Source: Coriaria nepalensis (taxonomy: Eukaryota > Streptophyta > Magnoliopsida > Cucurbitales > Coriariaceae). Taken from it: DNA of 64,000 nt. Below, in pieces: positions 12,971 through 23,162 of the stretch; position 1 is the first letter of the stretch, and each line of letters begins with the position of its first letter. A model generated the notes under the pieces. That model did not search any database. It was not told the DNA's origin and saw only the letters and a list, made by a program, of their open reading frames with translations. The translations under genes were made by a program, and so were the position numbers. The stretch lies in assembly GCA_027186245.1 (NCBI GenBank), contig CP114493.1, positions 6,827,501 through 6,891,500 of the forward strand. Direction: 5' to 3'.

Positions 12971-13217
12971 ATGAAAAAAGCTAGAAGCCAAAAAAAGAGG
13001 GCTGATTAGTAGATAGCATGTAAGCAGCTGCTGTATATATTCTGTAAACATATTTAATTGCTTAGATTTTTAAATATTACTATGTAAATATCTAAACTAG
13101 TATCATCCTTCCTAATAAACAAGCACAAATTTTAATCATTAATTCGAAACTAGTGTTAACTACAAAAAAAATCTCCGCACTAATACTAACCAAACTAAAA
13201 CCTAGCTATTGAAAAAT

Positions 13218-14929
13218 CTAAATTTGGGTACGCTGCTCCGGCATGAATCTCTTCCAGAACCAATGCTCTCTCCAGACACGTGACATCTCTTCGATCGGAA
13301 TATTCTTAGTCTCGGGGAAGAAGATATAGATGAAAATGGTCATGACGAAAACAAAGAAACCGAAGAAGAAGAATAGCCCGAACTTCATCCTACAAAGCAT
13401 AGCCATGAAGATTTGGGCAACTATGAAAGTGAAGAACATGTTGACGGAAACTGTAATGCTTTGAGCAGCCGATCGAATCTCGAGCGGGGAAATCTCGCTC
13501 GGAACTAACCATCCCAATGGACCCCACGACCATGCGAATGCTTGAACATACGCACAGATAAACACCACCACAACTGCAGCATACCACTTGGGCAAACTAT
13601 CGACTTGACCTGAAATTCCGAACTTCCACGCAATGAAACCCCCAACTAGAAATTGAAACACAAACATTATACCCCCACCAAGAAGGAAAAGAATCCTCCT
13701 ACCCCACCTATCGGTTCCATAAACTGAAATAAACGTCGCTAACACGTTGATCGTTCCGGTAATGACTGCTGAGAGGAGGGAGGCGTCGCTTCCAAACCCT
13801 ACGGTTTGGAACAGAACGGGAGCGTAGAACATGACCACGTTGATTCCGGTTAATTGTTGGAAGAATGGGATCAATACGGAAAATACGAGCTGGGGACGGT
13901 ATTGTCTTTTTGTAAGATTCTTCCAAGGATGTTTCACAGCCTTTGAAGCCTCGCTGGCAACAACAAGATCTTGGAACTCCTCTTCGACTTCCTTGTCTGT
14001 GAGGCCTCGGATTTTTCTAAGCATCTCTTTGGCCTTTTCGGGTTCGTTCCGTTCCAGCTGAGAGTTGGGAGTGTCGGGAAGGAATAAGGCCGAAACGACA
14101 ACGAAAATGGCGGGAACAGCGGCCCCACCTAGACTGATACGCCAACCCCATCCTCCTTCAATCATGGCCGTGAAATAGTTGACCAAATTGGCGACCAAGA
14201 TTCCAATTGTGATAGATAATTGGAAAACAGTGTTGAGTGAGCCACGGTATTTGTATGGAGCCATCTCTGACACGTAAAGTGGAACAGACTGCAAGCATGC
14301 ATGCAAGTTAGAATTATATATAGGGTATATATATCAAGTTATAATTATAGAGCAATTAAGTCATGAGAAGGGTTTACGTACTTGAGTTGTAAATCCAATA
14401 CCAATACCCAAACAGATACGACCAATGATAAGCATGGCGATGTTAACAGCACCAGCGTTGACCAAGGATCCAGCAAAGAAAACCAAACCTCCAAGAAGCA
14501 TGGACATCTTACGACCCAAGTTCCTTGTAACCCATGCTGCTCCAAAAGAAGTCACGAGTGCAGCCAAGTACAGTGAAGAAGTAAACATGGTCAGAGTCAA
14601 ACTATCAAATTTGCAGTACTGGTTCGTTGACGTGTCCCTGACTTGCTTGCGATAAACAGATGGGAAAAACCTCTCCAAGAAAGGTGCCATAGATGTCACC
14701 CCCCCTGTAACATTAACGAATCATACAAAAAAATTAGATATGATAAAGAAAAAGGGGGAAATAAATTAGGTTTTTTGCATGATTACTCACCGGAGATACC
14801 GATATCGTATCCGAAGATCAAACCGCCCATGGCGGCGACGATGCATGATTGCAAGACAAACCAGGTGAGTTTTCCAGGATATGCCTTACTTAAGTCGCCA
14901 CTGTTGGAGACAAATCCACCACCCGCCAT
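13218..14929 (-). CDS. STP: hexose/H+ symporter, STP family (copy A)
   Basis: Plasma-membrane monosaccharide-proton symporter of the MFS sugar-porter family, importing apoplastic hexoses. Exons: 14791-14929, 14382-14704, 13218-14288; 510 aa, the usual STP length (about 500-520). The protein begins [20 protein letters not shown], then [18 protein letters not shown] in TM1 and [11 protein letters not shown] in TM4. [14 protein letters not shown] lies at about 298-311, GTDRWGRR in the central loop and [11 protein letters not shown] near 479-489. All sugar-porter signatures are intact and twelve membrane segments are expected. The nearest subgroup appears to be STP1-like. The exon 1/2 junction falls in the ISGG motif. 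A duplicate lies at 17787-20150. Confidence 0.95.
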
Positions 14930-15056
14930 GATCGATCTCTAAGGTAACCCAGAAGAAAAAAAAAAGAACGTGAAGGAGCGCAGTGATGAACTCAGAGAAG
15001 AAGAGACCGAAAGACTGATAATGTGATAGAACAAAAAGGTTGGGTGTGGTAGGGTG

Positions 15057-15066
15057 CTTATATAGA
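15057..15066 (-). promoter_or_regulatory. TATA box of STP copy A
   Basis: The minus strand reads TCTATATAAG, 128 bp upstream of the ATG at 14929, a normal distance for a plant TATA box plus leader. The corresponding position upstream of copy B has no such motif. Confidence 0.6.
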
Positions 15067-15069
15067 GAT

Positions 15070-16011
15070 CAGGTACTTGGCGCTGTTCCTAGTTTAATTC
15101 CGATTAGTACTTCTAATAATATTGTGATTTGCATATTAATGTAACTACCGAAACTCCCGGGGAAGGATTTATCAATTATTAGCGAGTAGTTATCTAAATC
15201 TGAGTTTAAGATTTTATGCAGTTGTTTTTAGTTTTAATTATTGAATCTTCTAATAATTTTGATTGAATTGAGATAAATAAATAAATAATTTAATTAAATA
15301 ATTTTTTATTATTTTACCAAAAGTTATCAGATTTCTTTATTTAATATCAAATTAAATGATACAATTATTATGAGACTATTAGCTAAATAATATCATGTAT
15401 TATGAAAATTTATATTTTACTATATTCAATTATTACTCTTATACTAATAATTTTCTTATATCTCGATTTAAAATATAAATATATCTTTAATTTAAAATTT
15501 AATTTATTTTTTACTTACTAAAATTTAATTTCTTTTATTTATTAACTAAGAAAATATGATAATATATATTTACCGTATCACAGGAGTTTCATCCCCGCAC
15601 TTTCATGAAACCAATATAAATAATTTGCTCATAGATGAATTTCTTCTGCAATTTATGAAAATCTAAAATAAGAAACAAGCACTTGGTCATACACTCATTC
15701 AGACCACAACTTGCAATCATTATATTCGATGCTGTTAGACTACTAAATTGGAATTATGATTTAGACATTGATAAGAGTGATCAAACCAATGCCTCACAAA
15801 TGATTACAGGTGAAGAAGGTCAACATCTCAACTAAGGTTGACTGTGAAGAACAAGAATGAGGAATTGCAACAAGTCAACAATTATAACTTGTACCAACTA
15901 TTATATTAGCAATAGTCAACTCTGTCCCTTGAGGTTTTGTAGAGACCAACCACACTGACTATTTACTACCATTTCCTCCTCCTCATCAGTCTTGCAATCA
16001 TCACTTCTCAA
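15070..16011. other. intergenic AT-rich DNA, unit A
   Basis: No exon is seen. From about 15540 (AAAATATGATAATATATATTT) the sequence matches unit B at about 20635, and from 15722 (GATGCTGTTAGACTACTAAA) the match with 20800 is nearly exact. Between the STP leader and 15540 the two units differ. Confidence 0.55.
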
Positions 16012-17525
16012 ATGGAGAAACATCAATTTCTGTTAATTGTACTTTATCAAAACCTCATGTTGCTAGAACATAATGCATGTCTAAACCCGATATAAAAACA
16101 GACAAAGCAGCTCTTCTTGCTTTTAGAGACCATATCACAAATGACCCGCGTCGCCTCTTGCCCGCTAACTGGTTCGATAATAGCTCAGTCTTCAATTGGG
16201 TAGGCATAACGTGCATCGCTCAACACAATAGAGCAGCATCTCTTATTCTTTCTTCCTGAGCCTTACTTGTACCGTCCCTTTCCACTTAGGAAATCTTTCT
16301 TTCCTTTCGACTTTAAATCTCCGAAACAATAGTTTATTCGGTCCTCTTCCAAACAACCTGTCTCAGTTGCGACGATTAAAGTCTTATCAATATCATGTTC
16401 AACAACATTAATGAGACACTTCCGTCATTGTTTGGGTTCTTACCCAAACTCCAGACGATAGCTTTCAGACATAACAGTTTCACTGGTCAGATCCCGCTAC
16501 TATATGTAACTCAACATCAATGCGATTAATCGATCTGAGTGAGAACCAATTTTCAGGATCTATTCCTTCTTATTTCCTTAATATACCTTCCTTGACAACT
16601 ATAGATGTTAGCAATAACATGTTGTCAGGTGTTATCCCTACTACCGTATCCAATATGCCATCTCTTCTAATTATTGATGTTGGAAATCATAATCTAAGGG
16701 GCAGGCTTTTACGTGGAATATATATGCACCCAGTTTTCAGAGTTACTTGGGCTTCACGCTTCTGGGAACAAACTTACCGGCCTAATACCATCCAATTTGT
16801 TCGGCTGCAAAAAGCTGCAGTTTTTATCCTTGTCTTATAATGGTTTCACAGAAAATATGCCTAGAGAACTCGGCAACTTGTCTATGCTCACAGAATTGTT
16901 TCTTGGAGAAAATTACCTCTCTTGGGAGAGTATGTAGTTATCCCCTCATTTGATTGATGTAAACTGATGGCAGGGACAATTCTGAATGAGATCGAAAAAC
17001 CTGGTAATCTAGAGCTTTTGGCCATTCAATCTGCAAATATTAGCGGTATTGTCCCATTGGAAATCTTCAATATCACCACATTGATATCAATGTCACTAGC
17101 CGATAATAAGCTCTCGGGTAGTCTCCCAAATAACATTGGTTCCTCCCTTCCAAATCTCGAGAGAATTGAGTTTTTTGGAAATATTCCCATCTCTATTGCC
17201 AAGGCATCTTACCTTCTCCGCCTAGGTTTGGCCTTAAATTCCTTCTCTGGCTACATTCCTTACTCACTTGGTTATTTGCCAAGCCTAGATTGGCTCAACC
17301 TATATGGTAATCTTCTTTCTCCGATCTAATTTGACAAATTGCAAATACTTGCGATATTTGAGCTTTTCAGGCAACCCTTTGAATGCCACCTTTCCAACTA
17401 CTATTGGAAATCTTTCCCCATATATTGAATCATTATTGATGGAAAATTCAATGTTTATTTATGCCCAAGCCTGTTTGAATATGTTCTTAGAAAATGACAG
17501 TACATTTACAATTGTTTACTCATAA
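16012..17525 (+). pseudogene. LRR receptor-kinase fragment (copy A), decayed
   Basis: An ATG at 16012 opens a signal-peptide-like reading (MEKHQFLLIVLYQNLMLL) that is cut by a stop. A shifted frame then gives KAALLAFRDHIT and NWVGITC, the LRR N-terminal cap of LRR-XII receptor kinases (EFR/FLS2 type). Further frames give LRR pieces such as LIDLSENQFSGSIPSYF and MSLADNKLSGSLPNNIGSSL and then end. Several frameshifts and stops separate the pieces, and no transmembrane segment or kinase domain follows before the unit boundary at 17575. The intact family has 900-1100 residues. Clearly non-functional as a receptor; transcription cannot be judged. Confidence 0.85.
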
Positions 17526-17786
17526 ATTCTCTCAATTGTTTATTGCTACAGTTACATGATCCAAAATGTTAGTACAAAAAAGAGGGCTGATTAGCAGATA
17601 ATGCGCATGTAAGCAGCTGCTGTATATATTCTGTAAACATATTTAATTGCTTAGATTTTTAAATATTACTATGTAAATGTCAAAATTAGTATCATCCTTC
17701 CTAATAGTGTTAATTCGAAACTAGTGTTAACTAAACGAAATCTCAGCACTAAGAGTATTCAAACTAAAACCTACCTATAGAAAAAT

Positions 17787-20150
17787 CTAAACTTGGGTAT
17801 GCTGTTCCGGCATGAATCTCTTCCAGAACCAGTGCTCTCTCCAGACGCGTGACATCTTTTCGATTGGAATATTCTTAGTCTCGGGTAAGAAGATATAGAT
17901 GAAAATGGTCATGACGAAAACGAAGAAACCGAAGAAGAAGAATAGCCCGAACTTCATCCTACATAGCATAGTCATGAAGATTTGGGCAACTATGAAAGTG
18001 AAGAACATGTTGACGGAAACTGTAATACTTTGAGCAGCCGATCGAATCTCGAGCGGGGAAATCTCACTCGGAACTAACCATCCCAATGGACCCCACGACC
18101 ATGCGAATGCTTGAACATACGCACAGATAAACACCACCACAACTGCAGCATACCACTTGGGCAAACTATCAACTTGACCTGAAATTCTGAAATTCCAAGC
18201 AATGAAACCCCCAACTAGAAATTGAAACACAAACATTATACTCCCACCAAGAAGGAAAAGAATCCTCCTACCCCACTTATCGGTTCCATAAACTGAAATA
18301 AACGTCGCTAACACGTTGATCCTTCCGATAATGACTGCTGAGAGGAAGGAGGCGTCGCTTCCAAACCCTACGGTTTGGAACAGAATGGGAGCATAGAATA
18401 TGACCACATTGATTCCGGCTAATTGTTGGAAGAATGGGATCAATATGGAAAATACGAGCTGGGGACGGTATTGTCTTTTTGTAAGATTCTTCCAAGGATG
18501 TTTCACAGCCTTTGAAGCCTCGCTGGCAACAACAAGATCTTGGAACTCCTCTTCAACTTCCCTGTCTGTGAGGCCTCGAATTTTTCTAAGCATCTCTTTG
18601 GCCTTTACGGGTTCGTTCCTTTCCAGCTGAGAGTTGGGAGTGTCGGGAAGGAAGAAGGCCGAAACGACAACGAAAATGGCGGGAACAGTGGCCCCACCTA
18701 GACTGATACGCCAACCCCATCCTCCTTCAATCATGGCTGTGAAATAGTTGACCAAATTGGCGACCAGGATTCCAATTGTGATAGATAATTGGAAAGCAGC
18801 GCTGAGTGAGCCACGGTAGTTGTATGGAGCCATCTCTGACACGTAAAGTGGAACAGACTGCAAGCATGCATGCAAGTTAGAATTATATATATGGTATATA
18901 TATCTGTTTGAAGAAGGTGAAACCACTTTCTAATAAACAATGAAGAGTGATTAGAGTTGACTTTTTGTGTTCGGCGGAATTTTCCGTTGACCAGCATTGA
19001 AGTAGGGTAAAAAAAACTTGTTGTAAGAAGAATCAGTTAGATCATATCAAAATTGAAGAAATTATGGCCTAATATAGGAGCTGCTGTTTTTGGCTTGTCT
19101 GTTGCTTGATCAGCAAGGCAAGTCTGCAAATCTGAATTCATTTTGGTCCAAATCCGGTTCCAGCAAGTTTAGAAGTTAAATTCTAGTGTGTTGGAGGTGT
19201 TGGTAGAGCAATTCCTTCATTAGACTCGTTTTGGACAAAATTGAACTTTTGTCCACTTGATTGCTAAGTTAAGAGTGTAAATCTGAACTCGTCAGTTTTT
19301 ATCTAAAGCAGCTGGTTTCTTATCTCAGTCTAAGTCTCAATTAATGTTTCTAATCATGTTTTAGATATTTAGTTTCAATTTTTAATAGCTATTTTAGTTA
19401 ATTATCTTCAATCAATACAATTAAGCTTCGGTTTTTTTTTTATCCATTGCTGTTATATTTTCTCTGTTTTTCTGCTATAGAATTGATTTTTGCTGGTTTT
19501 TGAGTTCAATCTAACTCAACCAACTTCAATCTTTAATTTCTCTAACAATATCAAGTTATAATTATAGAGCAATTAAGTCATGAGAAGGGTTTACGTACTT
19601 GAATTGTAAAGCCAATACCAATACCCAAACAGATACGACCAATGATAAGCATGGCGATGTTAACAGCACCAGCGTTGACCAAGGATCCAGCTAAGAAGAC
19701 CAAACCTCCAAGAAGCATGGACATCTTACGACCCAAGTTCCTTGTAACCCATGCTGCTCCAAAAGAAGTCACGAGTGCAGCCAAGTACAGTGAAGAAGTA
19801 AACATGGTCAGAGTCAAACTATCAAATTTGCAGTACTGGTTCGTTGACGTGTCCCAGACTTGCTTGCGATGAACAGATGGGAAAAACCTCTCCAAGAAAG
19901 GTGCCATAGATGTCACCCCCCCTGTAACATTAACGAATCATACAAAAATATTAGATATGACAAAGAAAAAGGGGGGGGGGGGGGGGGGGGAAGGGTTTTT
20001 GCATTACCTACCGGAGATACCGATATCGTATCCGAAGATCAAACCGCCCATGGCGGCGACGATGCATGATTGCAAGACAAACCAGGTGAGTTTTCCAGGA
20101 TATGCCTTGCTTAAGTCGCCACTGTTGGAGACAAATCCACCACCCGCCAT
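17787..20150 (-). CDS. STP: hexose/H+ symporter, STP family (copy B)
   Basis: Exons: 20012-20150, 19599-19921, 17787-18857, with the same exon lengths (139, 323, 1071 bp) and the same 510-aa product length as copy A. The open frame is intact. Intron 2 is 741 bp against 93 bp in A because of a solo LTR. Compared with A, several changes hit conserved sites: QQLTGIN becomes QQLAGIN (residue 301), ITGT becomes IIGR (331 and 333, a charged Arg in a predicted membrane segment), TDRWGRR becomes TDKWGRR, and IPIEEM becomes IPIEKM (488). The gene may therefore be a transporter with altered activity or an early pseudogene. The proximal promoter also differs from copy A. Confidence 0.88.
18905..19547. 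mobile_element. solo LTR in intron 2 of STP copy B
   Basis: The 643-bp insertion begins TGTTTGA and ends TCTAACA, giving TG...CA termini, and is flanked by the 5-bp direct repeat ATATC at 18900-18904 and 19548-19552. Copy A has one ATATC at the equivalent point (14331-14335) with no insertion, so A is the empty site. There is no internal coding region, primer-binding site or second LTR, so it is best read as a solo LTR left by LTR-LTR recombination. The superfamily is not determined. Confidence 0.9.
19971..19990 (+). repeat. 20-base poly-G tract in STP-B intron 1
   Basis: Twenty consecutive G residues follow AAAGAAAAA. The equivalent site in copy A (about 14753) has only five G. On the transcribed strand of the STP gene it is a C run in the RNA. 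It may be a slippage expansion or an assembly/sequencing artefact. Confidence 0.9.
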
Positions 20151-20165
20151 GATCGATCTATAAGG

Positions 20166-20223
20166 AAACTTCAATTTCTCGGATTTTAATTAATCCAAAC
20201 TAAAATCCAAGAAATTGAAGTTT
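20166..20223. repeat. 23-bp inverted repeat just upstream of STP-B
   Basis: Arm 20166-20188 (AAACTTCAATTTCTCGGATT plus TTA) and arm 20201-20223 are inverted complements with one mismatch and a 12-bp spacer. It starts 16 bp upstream of the copy B start codon and is absent from copy A. In a transcript leader it would form a strong hairpin. Confidence 0.85.
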
Positions 20224-21079
20224 AGATAAACTATCGGAGAAAATCGATTTTGTTTTCTAAATACACATCAGGAGGAAGAGGATGAATCCCAAAATCATAA
20301 TTATAATAAATATCTTAAATAAGAATAAATAATAGTTTCCTGTCATATATTATTAATTATTAATTAATAATTAATTAATATTATGCTGAAATTTTTACTA
20401 TTTTTAACTACTAAATTTTATTAAATTTTAATTTAAAATATAAATATATTATTAATTTAAAATATAATTTTTTATATTTATACTTATAATAAATTTTAAT
20501 TAATTTATTTCACTCTTATAGAAGAAAATGTAAAATGATATATATAGTTTTGTAATTTGGTTTAATAAATAGAAAATAAGTATATATACTATATATTCAA
20601 TGATTATAATTTATATATTTTACTTATTTATTAAGAAAATATGATAATATATATTTACCGCAAAGGTTTTGCCCTTACATTTGTCAATTATATTTTATCT
20701 GGGCTTATTTTCATAATATAAAAATAGTATTTAAAATTTTAATTATAATAAACTTTTTAATTACTTATAAAATAATATAAAATTTACTCTAAATTGGATG
20801 CTGTTAGACTACTAAATTGGAATTATGATTTAGACATGATAAGAGTGATCAAACCAATGCCTCACAAATGATTACAGGTGAAGAAGGTCAACATCTCAAC
20901 TAAGGTTGACTGTGAAGAACAAGAATGAGGAATTGCAACAAGTCAACAATTATAACTTGTACCAACTATTATATTAGCAATAGTCAACTCTGTCCCTTGA
21001 GGTTTTGTAGAGACCAACCACACTGACTATTTACTACCATTTCCTCCTCCTCATCAGTCTTGCAATCATCACTTCTCAA
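20224..21079. other. intergenic AT-rich DNA, unit B
   Basis: Strongly AT-rich between 20300 and 20790, with no exon. Homology to unit A resumes patchily near 20625 and becomes almost exact from about 20800 onward. Confidence 0.55.
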
Positions 21080-21735
21080 ATGGAGAAACATCAATTTCTG
21101 TTAATTGTACTTTATCAAAACCTCATGTTGCTAGAACATAATGCATGTCTAAACCCGATATAAAAACAGACAAAGCAGCTCTTCTTGCTTTTAGAGACCA
21201 TATCACAAATGACCCGCGTCGCCTCTTGTCCGCTAACTGTGGTTCGACAATAGCTCAGTCTTCAATTGGGTAGGCATAACGTGCATCGCTCAACACAATA
21301 GACTAGCATCTCTTAATCTGTCTTCCTGTGCCTTACTTGTACCGTCCCTTTCCACTTAGGAAATCTTTCTTTCGACTTTAAATCTCCGAAACAATAGTTT
21401 CTTCGGTCCTCTTCCAAACAACCTGTCTCAGTTGCGACGATTAAAGTCTTATCAATATCATGTTCAACAACATTAATGAGACACTTCCGTCATATTGTTT
21501 GGGTTCATACCCAAACTCAAGACGATAGCTTTCAGACATAACAGTTTCACTGGTCCCGGCTACTATATGTAACTCAACATCAATGCGATTAATCGATCTG
21601 AGTGAGAACCAATTTTCAGGATCTATTCCTTCTTATTTCCTTAATATACCTTCCTTGACAACTATAGATGTTACAAATGACAGTACAGTTACAAATGTTT
21701 ACTCAGAAATTCTCAAATGTTTTACATACATAACA
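21080..21735 (+). pseudogene. LRR receptor-kinase fragment (copy B), decayed
   Basis: Matches copy A base for base over most of its length, including the early stop after the signal-peptide-like start. It has extra damage: an added base at GCTAACTGTGG (about 21238), small indels in the LRR part, and a deletion joining GATGTTA (21672) to AAATGACAG. Only the N-terminal cap and about two LRR pieces remain. Confidence 0.85.
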
Positions 21736-21752
21736 AGTGCAGTAAAATGGCT

Positions 21753-22274
21753 TCAACCTCCTCGAATGCAAAGACATGGACAAAAACAACTGATAAAGTT
21801 CATACAGAAACCAACAAGACAGCCAAAAAGAGTAGAAGTGTTTCTTCTTGGCAGAGGTGTTGGGACATGAAGAGGCAATCCATGTACTACCGAACCAGGA
21901 CTTGTCGGAGACATATATTGCTGATAAGAAGACGATGATGAAGATGAGGGTGTAATAGAGACACTAGGCTCAGGAACATTCAATGGCTGATGGAGTAGAA
22001 GTGGGGTCGTGCTAATTTCCATTACAATATTTTGTTCTTGTGGATCTGCTAAATGGATGGGGTGGGGCTCGAGCCATGGAGGCATGGGTGGAGCCGATGG
22101 CTCAGTTGGCGACCAGTTGTTGAAGCAGTGTTGGCAGTGAAATTGGGGCGGAAGGTGAATAGATGGAGGAGGAGGATAATGGGCGTGCTCTTGCTGCTCA
22201 TGGGTGGCAATGGTCTTCTTTCTTTTCTTCTTTCTTGACCAGAATTTGAGCTTCTTCTTCGCAGCCTTGATCAT
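21753..22274 (-). CDS. small basic, proline-rich protein with Cys-rich C-terminus
   Basis: Intronless frame of 173 aa starting at MIKAAKKKLKFWSRKKKRKK. A longer in-frame start exists at 22415, but the 22274 ATG is preferred because the upstream part is low complexity and includes a TATA-like run. The order is a very basic N-terminus (about 1-25), a His/Pro-rich middle (for example PPPPSIHLPPQFHCQHCF and SAPPMPPWLEPHPIHL), a Ser run (about 115-125), and a compact C-terminus containing LFGCLVGFCMNFISCFCPCL. The Cys-rich hydrophobic end could be lipidated or membrane-attached, which is inference. I do not recognise a named family. The stop lies only about 20 bp beyond the end of duplication unit B. 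Confidence 0.65.
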   Translation of the reverse strand: MIKAAKKKLKFWSRKKKRKKTIATHEQQEHAHYPPPPSIHLPPQFHCQHCFNNWSPTEPSAPPMPPWLEPHPIHLADPQEQNIVMEISTTPLLLHQPLNVPEPSVSITPSSSSSSSYQQYMSPTSPGSVVHGLPLHVPTPLPRRNTSTLFGCLVGFCMNFISCFCPCLCIRGG

Positions 22275-22334
22275 TATGTACAAACAAACTAGATGCAGCA
22301 AATGCAAATGGAGACCTCTGTTTGTGTATGTATG

Positions 22335-22353
22335 TGTATATATATATATAAAG
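22335..22353 (-). promoter_or_regulatory. TATA-rich core promoter candidate
   Basis: A TA dinucleotide run gives CTTTATATATATATA on the minus strand, about 60-80 bp upstream of the ATG at 22274. It is a plausible TATA box for the small gene but could equally be a microsatellite. Confidence 0.35.
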
Positions 22354-23162
22354 TACAAGTCAAAGCTGTTTTGTTTGCTTTTGCAACCTTGGTGGAGCGG
22401 AAAAGACACAAACATATAAAAAGAGAATCATTTGTCGTTGGCCTCTTTTTGATTTTCAAATCTTATGACCGTTGGCAGTCTTTATACATGACCTTTTTAC
22501 TATGAATGAAACAGGTTACTGCAATCATGCAACTGTGGGGTCCTCCTCTTTTCAAAAAACAAACAATAAAAATAAATATGTAAATTAAACAATTAGAGAC
22601 TGATCACATCCACCTGTCACGTAATAATATCCCTCTTTGGCAGATATAGGATTAACACCTACAGTTCTTCAACTTCTTCCGAATCCAATGTAACATTACA
22701 CAACTAGTAGACAGAATCAGATGTAGAAAAGAAATACATTTGTATATTATATGTACAGAACCAAGGTTTAACATGAGTAAGCATCTTTTAAGAGCTACAG
22801 GAAACTAAGTTGACATCTTCATGAGAAATTAAAACTACAATTGTAAAAATTATATGTTTGCCCACAACCATTTTGGTTCAACCACCAAAAAAAAAAAAAA
22901 AGTTACAGAGAGATTTACTCCACAAACCTGAGATTATGCTCGAAAGTACTTCACTCTCCAGAACATCTTGTGCACATAAGAGCTGCTGCTGCTGCCTCTT
23001 ATCAGTGACCGAGTCTTTGCTGAAGACTACACCATCACAACATTAACTAACCAAAAAATGTGTGCTTTTTATCTCTGTCAAGCACCCTTTCTTCCCCATT
23101 CCCCCACTCCGGGATTTGTTTTTACCACATCCTTATTATTGTACAGAAAAGCCATGGCCACA
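22354..23162. other. intergenic region and ARF1 3' flank
   Basis: No exon is recognised. The part from about 22700 probably includes the ARF1 3' untranslated region. An A-run lies near 22887-22901. Confidence 0.45.

Larger units (their letters stand above)
12991..17575. repeat. segmental tandem duplication, unit A
   Basis: Unit A runs from AAAAAAGAGGGCTGATTAG at 12991 to the same sequence reappearing at 17576. It contains an STP gene (-) and an LRR receptor-kinase fragment (+) in the same order and orientation as unit B. The left edge begins 21 bp after the stop codon of the FemAB-like gene, so the breakpoint lies in that gene's 3' region. A keeps the longer LRR fragment and has no LTR in the STP intron. 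Confidence 0.9.
17576..21735. repeat. segmental tandem duplication, unit B
   Basis: Unit B starts at 17576 with the same sequence that begins unit A at 12991, and homology fades near 21735. Relative to A it has a 643-bp LTR insertion in an STP intron, a 20-base G run in STP intron 1, replaced DNA just upstream of the STP start codon, and a deletion of about 880 bp in the LRR fragment (corresponding to about 16611-17491 in A). Confidence 0.9.

Noticed and set aside
13390..14942. Several open frames on both strands over the STP genes, for example 13831-14061 (+) and 14643-14942 (+), and their equivalents in copy B
   Set aside because: They lie opposite or out of frame to a strongly conserved transporter gene and appear identically in both copies only because the coding sequence is duplicated.
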